Below are positions 1 to 6,282 of a DNA stretch of 10,106 nucleotides, piece after piece. A model generated the notes under the pieces. The model was given only the letters and a program-made list of their open reading frames with translations, was not told the DNA's origin and ran no database searches. The DNA comes from Candidatus Delongbacteria bacterium. GTDB taxonomy: Bacteria > Delongbacteria > UBA4055. Position 1 is the stretch's first letter. Every line of letters starts with the position of its first letter. Where the stretch lies: NCBI GenBank assembly GCA_016938535.1, contig JAFGUL010000144.1, positions 1 to 10,106 of the forward strand, in the 5' to 3' direction. Both the position numbers and the translations under genes were made by a program.

Positions 1-689
1 AGAAATATTCCGTTCCTCTGACAGGTCTGTCTGTAAAGATCATACCATGTGCCAATCTCTCCTATTCCTGCTTTTCTTACCCTTACGCCCTTTCTTTCAG
101 CTAATCTGATATTATACCTCGTTTTAGGCTTCATTCTGCCCAGAAGGTCGTTCTCCTGTTCGTGAATGTCGAGAAAGATCGTACTTGAAGGAAGAACATC
201 TGTGTTTGCCTTTCGCAGATTCCACTCTTTTGTATTGAAATTGAACCTGAACTCCTGATTTCTTTTCTCGGGAACACCTTTCCATATACCGTTCTCGTCA
301 AAGTGGCTTTTTTCTTTCGCCCAGTGAGACTGCCAGTGAAGATCGTACCTTATCATCATGCAGTTATCGGGAAGATGAGGTCTTAAACATTCAGAGAGCT
401 CTTCAAGAAACGCACCCTGATACTCTTCCGAAGGTTCAATGAACGGTCCGTAGGGCACATAAGCTATCGTAGCATCTCTTGCGGCACTCTGTATCAGTAT
501 ATGAATATCGTCATGTATAAGTATTTTGCTGTCTCTGGAAGAAAAAATGTCTGAATGTTGTGCCTTGATATCGAAAGCTGTTGAAACAAGTCCCTGATTT
601 TTCTTAACTTCCGACCAGAATGAGGTTTGCTGGACGAGAGGGGTTTTGAGAAGCTTTTTTACGCTTTTAGGTTTAACATCGAGATTCAT
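1..689 (-). CDS. FemAB/FemX-family peptidoglycan bridge aminoacyltransferase, 3' end cut by window
   Basis: My own reverse-strand translation from the ATG at 687-689 stays open to the window edge: 229 complete codons, C-terminus missing. Family features seen: an N-terminal stretch with TPLVQQTSFWSEVKK (residues 16-30), the YVPYGPFIEP segment (77-86), MIRYDLHW (112-119), and the hallmark MKPKTRYNIRLAERKGV (186-202), followed by WYDLYRQTCQRNGIF (215-229). FemA/FemX/MurM enzymes use aminoacyl-tRNA to add an amino acid to the stem peptide of lipid II, in the cytoplasm at the membrane; this is family knowledge. Which amino acid is added cannot be read here. The start lies 20 bases after the ZIP gene stop, so the two are probably co-transcribed. 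The leader before the ATG has no good Shine-Dalgarno site. No other in-frame ATG lies between the ZIP stop and this one. Family confidence is high; substrate is unknown. Confidence 0.88.
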   Translation of the reverse strand, partial: MNLDVKPKSVKKLLKTPLVQQTSFWSEVKKNQGLVSTAFDIKAQHSDIFSSRDSKILIHDDIHILIQSAARDATIAYVPYGPFIEPSEEYQGAFLEELSECLRPHLPDNCMMIRYDLHWQSHWAKEKSHFDENGIWKGVPEKRNQEFRFNFNTKEWNLRKANTDVLPSSTIFLDIHEQENDLLGRMKPKTRYNIRLAERKGVRVRKAGIGEIGTWYDLYRQTCQRNGIF

Positions 690-709
690 GGTCCGAATAT
701 AATAAAATA

Positions 710-1513
710 TTACAGAAAAAGCAACAGACTGCCGGCCATTACCAGCATACCTGCGACGAGGCCATATATCGCGACATGGTGCTCACCGTATTTTTCGGCC
801 GTGGGGAGAAGTTCATCAAGTGAAATGAAAACCATTATACCCGCAACCCCGGCAAATACAACTCCGAAAATCGCCGGGCCGAAAAAATGCTTGAATACAA
901 AATATCCTATGAGCGCACCGAGCGGTTCGGAAAGTCCTGATAGAAAAGAAAGATAAAAAGCTTTCTTTTTGCTTTTGGTCGCGTAATAAATGGGCACCGA
1001 GACAGCTATACCCTCCGGAATATTGTGTATCGCGATCGCCGCCGTAATACTTATTGCCAGTGTGGGTTCCTGTAAAGCGCTAATAAAAGTTGCAAGACCT
1101 TCGGGAAAATTATGGATGCCTATAGCAAGCGCGGAAAAAATACCCATCCGCATCAGTTTCCGGTCTTTATTCTTGTTGTCACAGTCCTCTACACACCTCG
1201 GTTCGTGGGGATTTTCGAATGAAGGTACCATCTTATCGATTAAGGCTATTGAGGCCATTCCACCGAAAAATGACATCGTTGTTAAATAGTAACCCTTCTC
1301 CGGCCCGTAGAAACCTGCAAGTGATTCTCTAGCCTTGTCAAATATCTCGACAAGCGAAACATAGATCATCACCCCGGCGGAAAAACCGAGTGATCCTGCA
1401 AGGAATTTTGGGTTGAATCCCTTTGACATGAATGCCATAATGCTGCCTATCCCCGTCGAAAGTCCGGCAAAAAGGGTAAGCGAAAAAGCCAGTATTACAT
1501 TTCCTTCTTCCAT
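710..1513 (-). CDS. ZIP-family divalent metal transporter, ZupT-like
   Basis: A 267-residue inner-membrane protein made mostly of hydrophobic helices; E. coli ZupT is of similar length. The N-terminus GFSAGVMIYVSLVEIF (residues 43-58) is typical of ZupT. The two metal-site helices are clear: HNFPEG at 134-139 and HNIPEG at 163-168, with a further SEPLGA at 195-200. The loop at 101-120 carries His, Cys, Glu and Asp residues (HEPRCVEDCD), as is common in the variable metal-rich loop of ZIP proteins. The expected role is uptake of zinc, and perhaps iron or manganese, into the cytoplasm. It is divergent from the HD-GYP gene and is followed 20 bases later by the FemAB-type gene. The ATG has no recognisable Shine-Dalgarno site; its leader consists of AT-rich tandem repeats. 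Metal specificity cannot be read from the sequence. Confidence 0.93.
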   Translation of the reverse strand: MEEGNVILAFSLTLFAGLSTGIGSIMAFMSKGFNPKFLAGSLGFSAGVMIYVSLVEIFDKARESLAGFYGPEKGYYLTTMSFFGGMASIALIDKMVPSFENPHEPRCVEDCDNKNKDRKLMRMGIFSALAIGIHNFPEGLATFISALQEPTLAISITAAIAIHNIPEGIAVSVPIYYATKSKKKAFYLSFLSGLSEPLGALIGYFVFKHFFGPAIFGVVFAGVAGIMVFISLDELLPTAEKYGEHHVAIYGLVAGMLVMAGSLLLFL

Positions 1514-1520
1514 AATTGAA

Positions 1521-1550
1521 ATTTAAGAAAATTTAAGAAAATTGAAAGTA
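1521..1550. repeat. Tandem 10-base repeat before the ZIP gene
   Basis: Two perfect adjacent copies of ATTTAAGAAA (1521-1530 and 1531-1540) are followed by a diverged third unit ATTGAAAGTA (1541-1550). They end 8 bases upstream of the ATG of the ZIP transporter gene, so they lie in its leader or core promoter. The 10-base spacing would put each copy on the same face of the helix. The repeats do not resemble a standard Fur or Zur palindrome. Their function is unknown, and simple AT-rich slippage is an adequate alternative. Confidence 0.6.
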
Positions 1551-1562
1551 AAATCTTTAGAA

Positions 1563-1591
1563 TTGACAGCCGTCATATTTTAAGATATATT
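1563..1591 (+). promoter_or_regulatory. Sigma70-type promoter of the GAF-HD-GYP gene
   Basis: A perfect -35 box TTGACA (1563-1568) and a -10 box TATATT (1586-1591) are separated by 17 bases. Transcription would start near 1598, giving a leader of about 43 bases that contains the GGAG ribosome site (1629-1632) of the gene. This is the strongest of four promoters in the window sharing the TATATT -10 box. Confidence 0.75.
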
Positions 1592-1640
1592 TGTTACATA
1601 TATTTAATTCTATAAACTGAAACAGAGCGGAGAAGAAAAT

Positions 1641-2789
1641 ATGAAGGACATCATCAGACTGAGCCTCGAACTTAATTCGATAAATGATATCGATATTCTT
1701 CTTGAAAGGATACTGTTCGAAGCAAGAAATGCGACAGGAGCAGATGCGGGAACGATATATACAAAAGAGAGTACTGAACTTCTCTTCCGCCACGCTCAGA
1801 ATGACACTCTTCAGAAACAGCTTAATAAGGGCGATAAACTTATTTATACTACTTACTCTGTGCCTGTAAATAAGAATTCAATATCCGGGTATGTAGCTAC
1901 AACCGGTGAAAGTCTGAATATTTGCGATGTTTATGAGATCGAAGGAAAAGATTACACATTCGATAAAAAATATGACGAAAGATCGGGCTACAGAACACGA
2001 TCAATGCTGACTGTTCCGGTAAAGAGCGATGCGGGTGAAGTGCTCGGTGTAATTCAGATAATCAACAGGAAGAACGGGCCTGGCGATATAGTCTGTTTTT
2101 CCGATGAGGACGAATTGTTCGTAAAACATTTTGCTCAGACTGCGGGAACTGCATTACAGAAAGCAAAGATGACAAGAACTCTAATCATGCGTATGATCCG
2201 GATGGCCGAGATGAGGGATCCGAAAGAGACCGGAGCTCATGTGAACAGGGTCGGAGCCTATTCTGTAGAGATCTATGAAAGATGGGCGGTTGACAAGGGT
2301 ATTTCACGGTCAGAGATAGATAAGAACCGCGATATTTTGAGAATGACGGCTATGCTTCACGATGTGGGCAAGGTAGGGATATCAGACACGATACTTAAAA
2401 AACCCGCCCGATTCACGCCTGAAGAATTTGACATCATGAAAAAGCACACTTCTCTGGGGGCAGAACTTTTCTCTACTCTTGAATCCGAATTTGACAGGGT
2501 TGCAAGAGAGATCGCTCTTTCGCATCACGAGAACTGGGACGGGACCGGTTATCCTGAAAGACCCGAAGGAATTGATATACCGATCTTCGGAAGGATAGTG
2601 GCAGTTGCCGATGTATATGATGCGTTATCGTGCAAAAGAGTTTATAAGGATGCCTGGAAAGAGGAAGATGTGCTTGATGAGGTAAAAAAACTTTCGGGGT
2701 CAAAATTCGACCCCGAAGTTGTTGACGCATTTTTCAAATGCCTGCCTGTAATTAAATCTATAGCTGAAAAATACCCGGATACGGATTAA
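1641..2789 (+). CDS. GAF domain - HD-GYP cyclic-di-GMP phosphodiesterase
   Basis: A 382-residue cytosolic protein with no membrane segment. Residues about 1-175 form a GAF sensor domain (ISGYVATTGESLNICDVY at 81-98; SMLTVPVKSDAGEVLGVIQIIN at 121-142). A short helical linker (176-195) leads to an HD-GYP domain at about 196-375. Catalytic landmarks are complete: H200, the HD pair H240-D241 in MLHDVGKVGI, HHENWDGTGYP (295-305) with the GYP triad at 303-305, and D324 in VADVYDAL. HD-GYP domains hydrolyse c-di-GMP to GMP or pGpG using a metal centre; the GAF ligand is unknown. No receiver domain is present, so control is probably by a small molecule or redox signal. GGAG lies 8 bases before the ATG. 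It is the only plus-strand gene in the window and is convergent with the racemase gene; the two stop codons overlap. No GGDEF cyclase is nearby. Confidence 0.95.
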   Translation: MKDIIRLSLELNSINDIDILLERILFEARNATGADAGTIYTKESTELLFRHAQNDTLQKQLNKGDKLIYTTYSVPVNKNSISGYVATTGESLNICDVYEIEGKDYTFDKKYDERSGYRTRSMLTVPVKSDAGEVLGVIQIINRKNGPGDIVCFSDEDELFVKHFAQTAGTALQKAKMTRTLIMRMIRMAEMRDPKETGAHVNRVGAYSVEIYERWAVDKGISRSEIDKNRDILRMTAMLHDVGKVGISDTILKKPARFTPEEFDIMKKHTSLGAELFSTLESEFDRVAREIALSHHENWDGTGYPERPEGIDIPIFGRIVAVADVYDALSCKRVYKDAWKEEDVLDEVKKLSGSKFDPEVVDAFFKCLPVIKSIAEKYPDTD

Positions 2790-2800
2790 TTATTTTCAGC
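2763..2800. terminator. Inverted repeat at the convergent gene ends, possible bidirectional terminator
   Basis: GCTGAAAAATA (2763-2773) and TATTTTCAGC (2791-2800) pair over 10 base pairs with one bulged A; the loop includes a small CCG/CGG stem. The repeat straddles both stop codons of the convergent HD-GYP and racemase genes. The only T-rich stretch downstream starts several bases away on the plus strand, and there is no clean U-tract on the minus strand, so a classical rho-independent terminator is uncertain. Confidence 0.35.
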
Positions 2801-3865
2801 GAGCCGTTTTTCAATATATTTTGAGTTCATGATCCTCACAGTTCCCAGATAAGTCATGCGGAATTCAAGAAAATCACCGACCTTGTAGTTTTTTTCGTTA
2901 TCTCCTAGATCCATCACTATCATATCCGAACTTGCGCCGACTATACTTATATCAGGATCAAGCGGTAATATCTGATTTTCTTCAATGTCTAACAGTCCGA
3001 GATCAATAAGTGCCCGCTTTGTCGTTTTGCCGTAATCTTCTTCGTTCACTTCCGCTGATTCACCCTGAACATTCGTGCCCATTTCACCCATGGGAACAAT
3101 TGGCTTTTCGATAAGCTCGATGATCTCTGCGAACAATCTGAAAACATCGTTATGCATCTTTTCATAAGTACTGTCATGATAAACATCAGTACCTAGGAAC
3201 AGTGTTTCACCGACCCTGAAATGATTGATCCCTTTAGGAAGGCTGTGATTAAAGATCAGGGGTATCGTCACAGAAGCTCCGCCTGAAACAAGCGGGATTT
3301 TCTTATTGAAGGTTGCTTCGATAAGCTGCTTGTATAAACTCAGCTGAATTAGCTTGTCGTTATTAGGAAGAACACCGTACAGGCAGGCGAGATTGGTACC
3401 GATCCCTGTTACCTCAATATTCGGCAGTTCGAATACGCTGGAGTAAAAATCTATCAGGTCGTCCCGCATTATGCCTTCCCGCAGCTCGCCCATTTCTATC
3501 ATGATAATGATCTTGTGTGTTTTGTCCTGCTTTACAGCTTCCTTAGAGAGCATTTTTATCACGCTTATACTCGTATTGAGGCTGATGTCGGCATATTTCA
3601 CAACATTGCTTACTGCATGTTTCGCGGGAGGCTTGATATAAATCGTTTCGATATCAGGTTTTATTGATTTTATTGTACGAAGATTCGAGATCCTTGAATC
3701 TGCAGCCTGAAAAACATTAAGCTTAAGAAGTTCTCCGATGTAAAGTTTGTTTCCGCATAATAGTTTTGTAACTACCGACCATTTGATATTATTTTTTTTA
3801 AATATCCTGTCGAGGAACCTGAAATTGTGTTCGAGCTTCTTTCTGTTCAAAGTTATGTATGCCAT
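2786..3865 (-). CDS. Alanine/ornithine racemase-family PLP enzyme (Orr-like)
   Basis: A 359-residue cytosolic enzyme of the alanine racemase N-terminal (PLP, type III) fold. The PLP lysine should be K34 in VVTKLLCGN. Other family marks are QAADSRISNLR (53-63), VVKYADISLN (88-97), IMIEMGELREGI (121-132), GIGTNLACLYG (154-164), VSGGAS (193-198), HFRVGETLFLG (215-225) and GASSDMIVMDLGD (310-322). From memory, this pattern follows clostridial ornithine racemase much more closely than canonical Alr, so an L/D-ornithine (or lysine or alanine) racemase is likely. Such enzymes feed D-amino acids to the cell wall or to ornithine fermentation. The start lies 8 bases after the GNAT gene stop, with AGGGA upstream, so both genes form one unit. 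The gene ends convergent with the HD-GYP gene, sharing 4 bases. The exact substrate is inferred, not shown. Confidence 0.85.
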   Translation of the reverse strand: MAYITLNRKKLEHNFRFLDRIFKKNNIKWSVVTKLLCGNKLYIGELLKLNVFQAADSRISNLRTIKSIKPDIETIYIKPPAKHAVSNVVKYADISLNTSISVIKMLSKEAVKQDKTHKIIIMIEMGELREGIMRDDLIDFYSSVFELPNIEVTGIGTNLACLYGVLPNNDKLIQLSLYKQLIEATFNKKIPLVSGGASVTIPLIFNHSLPKGINHFRVGETLFLGTDVYHDSTYEKMHNDVFRLFAEIIELIEKPIVPMGEMGTNVQGESAEVNEEDYGKTTKRALIDLGLLDIEENQILPLDPDISIVGASSDMIVMDLGDNEKNYKVGDFLEFRMTYLGTVRIMNSKYIEKRLAENN

Positions 3866-3873
3866 TTATATCC

Positions 3874-4314
3874 CTATTTTTTATAGCGCATTTCAATATA
3901 TTTTGTTGTGAAACCGATTTTTTCATAGAGAAATCTTGCCGGGTTATCGGGCTCAACATGAAGTGCGAGAGAACCTTCTGCTGTTTCAACTGCTTTTTTC
4001 ATCAGCTTTTTACCGATACCTTTTCCTCTGTGATCTTTGTGAGTTGCTATGTAAACCAGGACATTCTCAGGTATATAGTCTTTCATTCCTGTCCTGTTGA
4101 CTACAACTGCTCCCGTGACTTTACCTTCCTCGGTTCCTGAAAGAATGAACCCTCCGAATGATTCTGACTGTTTAAGAGCGTAATCCATTGCTTTTAGTAT
4201 ATCTGCTTTCGGATCACCATAGTTTTCCAGGTGTTCGTACAAAAATTCCAGAACATCATTTTTTTCTTTTTCTGTCGGCATGTGTTTTTGATCAAATACT
4301 TTGATTTCAAACAA
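3874..4314 (-). CDS. GNAT-family N-acetyltransferase, TTG start
   Basis: A 146-residue soluble protein with the GNAT acetyl-CoA fold. Motif A is clear: a strand YIATHKDHRGKGIGKKLM (residues 88-105), with the pyrophosphate-binding loop HRGKGIG at 95-101. It is followed by the C-terminal motif NPARFLYEKIGF (124-135), usual for this superfamily. It should transfer an acetyl group from acetyl-CoA to an amine; the acceptor is unknown. The start is TTG at 4312-4314, chosen because AAGGAG (4321-4326) lies 6 bases upstream and the frame matches the fold from residue 1. An ATG at 4317-4319 sits just 1 base from that site in another frame and is not used for this protein. The gene has its own promoter, lies after the tRNA-Lys terminator and precedes the racemase by 8 bases. 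The pairing may mean an amino-acid substrate, but this is inference. Confidence 0.9.
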   Translation of the reverse strand: MFEIKVFDQKHMPTEKEKNDVLEFLYEHLENYGDPKADILKAMDYALKQSESFGGFILSGTEEGKVTGAVVVNRTGMKDYIPENVLVYIATHKDHRGKGIGKKLMKKAVETAEGSLALHVEPDNPARFLYEKIGFTTKYIEMRYKK

Positions 4315-4320
4315 AACATT

Positions 4321-4326
4321 CTCCTT
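4321..4326 (-). promoter_or_regulatory. Ribosome binding site that decides the TTG start of the GNAT gene
   Basis: The site reads AAGGAG on the minus strand, preceded by a run of A. It is 6 bases from the in-frame TTG and only 1 base from an out-of-frame ATG (4317-4319). The ATG frame runs for just 41 codons to a TAA at 4194-4196 and gives a Lys-rich peptide without family features. Spacing and coding content both favour TTG. Confidence 0.7.
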
Positions 4327-4369
4327 TTTTAGTTAATTTTCAGTGGTTGATGAGCTCAATGCTGTTTCG

Positions 4370-4398
4370 AATATACGAAAAAAAATTGATTTTAGCAA
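4370..4398 (-). promoter_or_regulatory. Sigma70-type promoter of the GNAT-racemase unit
   Basis: On the minus strand, -35 TTGCTA (4393-4398) and -10 TATATT (4370-4375) are separated by 17 bases, the spacer including a run of eight T. It begins about 13 bases past the U-tract of the tRNA-Lys terminator, as expected for an independent transcription unit, and leaves a leader of about 50 bases before the TTG start. Confidence 0.65.
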
Positions 4399-4410
4399 AT
4401 TTGAAGGCTG

Positions 4411-4444
4411 AAAAAATAAAAAAGCCCTGATATGTCAGGGCTTT
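4411..4444 (-). terminator. Rho-independent terminator of tRNA-Lys
   Basis: A perfect 10-base-pair stem (AAAGCCCTGA / TCAGGGCTTT, 4421-4430 and 4435-4444) with a 4-base loop is followed on the minus strand by TTTATTTTTT. The stem starts only 3 bases after the mature tRNA 3' end, so the primary transcript has almost no trailer outside the hairpin. Confidence 0.9.
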
Positions 4445-4447
4445 GTG

Positions 4448-4520
4448 TGAGAAAGGACGGACTCGAACCGTCGACCATCGCCTTAAAAGGGCGGTGCTCT
4501 ACCGACTGAGCTACTTTCCC
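4448..4520 (-). tRNA. tRNA-Lys, anticodon UUU
   Basis: The minus strand folds as a complete 73-base cloverleaf. The acceptor stem GGGAAAG pairs with CTTTCTC (one G-U pair, 2-71), with discriminator A73. The D arm is GCTC/GAGC with loop AGTCGGTA. The anticodon loop is CTTTTAA (anticodon TTT), the variable loop TGGTC, and the T arm GACGG-TTCGAGT-CCGTC. Bases 27 and 43 (C and A) do not pair, so the anticodon stem has four Watson-Crick pairs. CCA is not encoded: the bases after A73 are CAC, so CCA must be added after transcription. It has its own promoter and terminator. Confidence 0.97.
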
Positions 4521-4542
4521 AGCCATTTAAAAAGCAGTGCCA

Positions 4543-4571
4543 AATATAAATGTTACAGGATGTTAAGTCAA
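4543..4571 (-). promoter_or_regulatory. Sigma70-type promoter of tRNA-Lys
   Basis: On the minus strand, -35 TTGACT (4566-4571) and -10 TATATT (4543-4548) are separated by 17 bases. Transcription would start near 4536, about 15 bases before the mature tRNA 5' end. It lies between the stop of the cyclotransferase gene and the tRNA, so the tRNA can be made independently of the upstream operon, although read-through is also possible. Confidence 0.75.
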
Positions 4572-4581
4572 GCTTTTTTTC

Positions 4582-4613
4582 GGTATTTTTATTCTGAAAT
4601 ACCTGTTTTTTTT
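4582..4613 (+). terminator. Hairpin with T-tract in plus orientation at the end of the cyclotransferase gene
   Basis: A 7-base-pair stem GGTATTT/AAATACC (4582-4588 and 4597-4603) with an 8-base loop is followed on the plus strand by TGTTTTTTTT. That is a terminator layout for plus-strand transcription, although no plus-strand gene lies upstream. On the minus strand the stem encloses the stop codon of the cyclotransferase gene but is followed by A, not U. It may stop antisense transcription, or be a by-product of the Lys-rich C-terminus. Confidence 0.35.
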
Positions 4614-5365
4614 GAAAAACCGATCTCGAAAATATATGGCCAGTATTTTCCTGTGACAAAGAAACTGCTGTCTTTGTAGGCAATTCCGTTAAGAACATCT
4701 GAATTCGGATTTTTTTCAACTGCCTGCTGTTTAAGAGCTGAAAGGTTATAATCATCTTCGACCATGCCTGAAACAGGATCGACTGATATTATCCGATCGG
4801 TACCCCAGATATTCGCGTAGATCAGACCATCCGCATATTCAAGCTCATTCAGCTCAATAATGTAATTTCCGTCACTATCTTTTACACTTATCGTTCTTAA
4901 TATACTGAAATCTTCCGGATCCCTGAAAAATATTGTACTTGATCCGTTGCTCATGATAAGATTCTCGCCGTCATTTGTAAGACCCCATCCCTGACCGTAA
5001 TAGCTGAATTCCCTTATCCCCGAAAGGTCCTTTTCATCATAAACAAAGCATTTTCCCGCATGCCATGTCAGCTGATAGATCTTTCCGGAAAGAACAGTGA
5101 TACCCTCGCCAAAATAATCTGACGACAGCGCGACCTGATCATAAACCGTTCCGTCAGCAATATTATACCTTACGATTTTAGATCTTCCGTACTGACCCGT
5201 TCCCTCTACAAGCGTATCTCCCTTAAACTCGAATCCCTGCGTGAAGTATGAAGTGTCATGTGAATAGATGTTAATGATCTCGATCTCATTTTCTCCGGAG
5301 TTATCATTCTTATAGCAGGAGGTTAATGAAAGCAGAATGAGTATGTAAAAGCATAGTTTCTTCAT
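4589..5365 (-). CDS. Glutaminyl-peptide cyclotransferase, plant/bacterial beta-propeller type, lipoprotein
   Basis: 258 residues, beginning with a lipoprotein signal peptide: KK, a hydrophobic stretch, and lipobox LTSC with the lipidated cysteine at C17. Residue +2 is Tyr, not Asp, so by the E. coli rule it would go to the outer membrane. The rest is the five-bladed propeller of the Glu_cyclase_2 family: FTQGFEF (41-47), EGTGQYGRS (54-62), FGEGIT (85-90), IYQLTW (96-101), GWGLT (126-130), LNELEY (172-177), YANIWG (183-188), LNGIAY (225-230) and TGKYWP (238-243). The family turns N-terminal glutamine into pyroglutamate, releasing ammonia, which protects proteins from aminopeptidases. Its ATG overlaps the RimK-like stop as ATGA, with AAGGAAG as ribosome site, so it is the translationally coupled last gene of the operon. 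Its natural substrates in bacteria are little known. Confidence 0.9.
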   Translation of the reverse strand: MKKLCFYILILLSLTSCYKNDNSGENEIEIINIYSHDTSYFTQGFEFKGDTLVEGTGQYGRSKIVRYNIADGTVYDQVALSSDYFGEGITVLSGKIYQLTWHAGKCFVYDEKDLSGIREFSYYGQGWGLTNDGENLIMSNGSSTIFFRDPEDFSILRTISVKDSDGNYIIELNELEYADGLIYANIWGTDRIISVDPVSGMVEDDYNLSALKQQAVEKNPNSDVLNGIAYKDSSFFVTGKYWPYIFEIGFSKKTGISE

Positions 5366-6282
5366 TTCTTCCTTTTCAGTTCATCAAGCCTGTCGATTAT
5401 TTTGTCAAGAATGTCAAAGTTCTCCGTCCTTGTCGCCGAACGGATACCGTCAAGTCCGGGATTTGAATTGATCTCCAGAAATACAGGTCCGTCAGAGGTT
5501 CTTATAAAATCAACCCCGGCGATCTCGAGACCGAAAGCTTCGGCTATTAAAAGACTCTGTTCCGTTTCCTCTCCGGTAAGCTCAGCTCTTTCAACCTTAG
5601 CACCTTTTTTGTAATTAGCCCTGAAATCATTATCCGAATTTGTTCTTTTCATTGCCGCGATAACTTCGTTTCCCATTATAAAGACCCTGAAATCCGAGAT
5701 CTTATTATCCTGAGATCTGACATAATCCTGTATGAGGAATATCTCATTCCTGTTGATATTCCAGATGTAATCAATTGTCGAATAGAGCTGCTTTGCATCG
5801 TAGATCAGGAGAACCGAGCTTCCGAGAGAACCGAAAATATTCTTCAGGACCACGGGGAACTTAAAATTCTGAAGGACGATCTCAATATCTTCATACCTTC
5901 TTATCACAGCCGACCGGGAGATCATAATATCGAGTGCTGACATGATCTGAAGCGAGTAAAGCTTATTCCTCGCCTTCATTATTGAATCAGGAGAATTTAT
6001 TACAGGAACTCCCGCCTTCATGAATTCATTTATCACATAGTATTCTGCATTGCTTTTTTCCCTGACAGAAAGCCTGTTGAGAATTATATCATAATCAGAC
6101 GGATCAACGACATTTCTGTTATAATACAGTCTCGTTTCGTTTTTATCAACAAACAGATTGAATTCCCCGTTCTTGAAGAGATCCACCTTATGACCCTTTC
6201 TCTCCCCTATGACTTTAAGGTCGAGGATGTTAGGGAAAAAATCACATTCGGATGTTGTGGCGGTCAGAATACCGAGCTTCAT
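5362..6282 (-). CDS. RimK-like ATP-grasp amino-acid ligase
   Basis: 306 residues, cytosolic; E. coli RimK is about 300. Visible family parts: N-terminal MKLGILTATT; YDIILNRLSV (64-73); INSPDSIMKARNKLYSLQ (95-112) with K107; the ATP-binding lysine K147 in FPVVLKNIFGS; a glycine loop GSLGSS (151-156); LIQDYVRS (183-190); SDFRVFIMGNEVIAAMKR (196-213); GVDFIRT (256-262); and metal ligands E270 and N272 in FLEINSNPGLDGI. ATP-grasp ligases of this group join an amino acid, often glutamate, to a carboxylate, as in glutamylation of ribosomal protein S6 or cofactor and peptide tailing. Its ATG overlaps the stop of the small exported protein gene, and its stop overlaps the next ATG (both ATGA). No rpsF is in the window, so an S6 role is not supported by context. 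The acceptor is unknown. Confidence 0.9.
   Translation of the reverse strand: MKLGILTATTSECDFFPNILDLKVIGERKGHKVDLFKNGEFNLFVDKNETRLYYNRNVVDPSDYDIILNRLSVREKSNAEYYVINEFMKAGVPVINSPDSIMKARNKLYSLQIMSALDIMISRSAVIRRYEDIEIVLQNFKFPVVLKNIFGSLGSSVLLIYDAKQLYSTIDYIWNINRNEIFLIQDYVRSQDNKISDFRVFIMGNEVIAAMKRTNSDNDFRANYKKGAKVERAELTGEETEQSLLIAEAFGLEIAGVDFIRTSDGPVFLEINSNPGLDGIRSATRTENFDILDKIIDRLDELKRKK

Noticed and set aside
627..1289. Plus-strand open frames of 99-109 codons within the ZIP gene region
   Set aside because: They lie opposite the well-supported ZIP coding sequence, give low-complexity Pro/Ser/Ile-rich proteins and have no ribosome site or family features.
1592..1616. A second -10-like box TATAAA (1611-1616) downstream of the HD-GYP promoter
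   Set aside because: No acceptable -35 box lies at the right spacing, and the TTGACA/TATATT pair just upstream is far better.
2809..3905. A 15-base exact repeat TTTCAATATATTTTG at 2809-2823 and 3891-3905
   Set aside because: Both copies encode a KYIE peptide near the C-termini of the racemase and GNAT proteins. One AT-rich coding coincidence is enough to explain it; there is no flanking similarity.
4443..4755. Open frames on both strands across the tRNA-Lys and the end of the cyclotransferase gene
   Set aside because: They run through the tRNA cloverleaf and oppose or shadow the cyclotransferase frame; the products resemble nothing known.
5362..6282. Assignment of the RimK-like gene as the S6-modifying enzyme rimK
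   Set aside because: The fold and motifs fit, but acceptor specificity varies widely in this group, and no ribosomal gene lies nearby, so no gene symbol is given.
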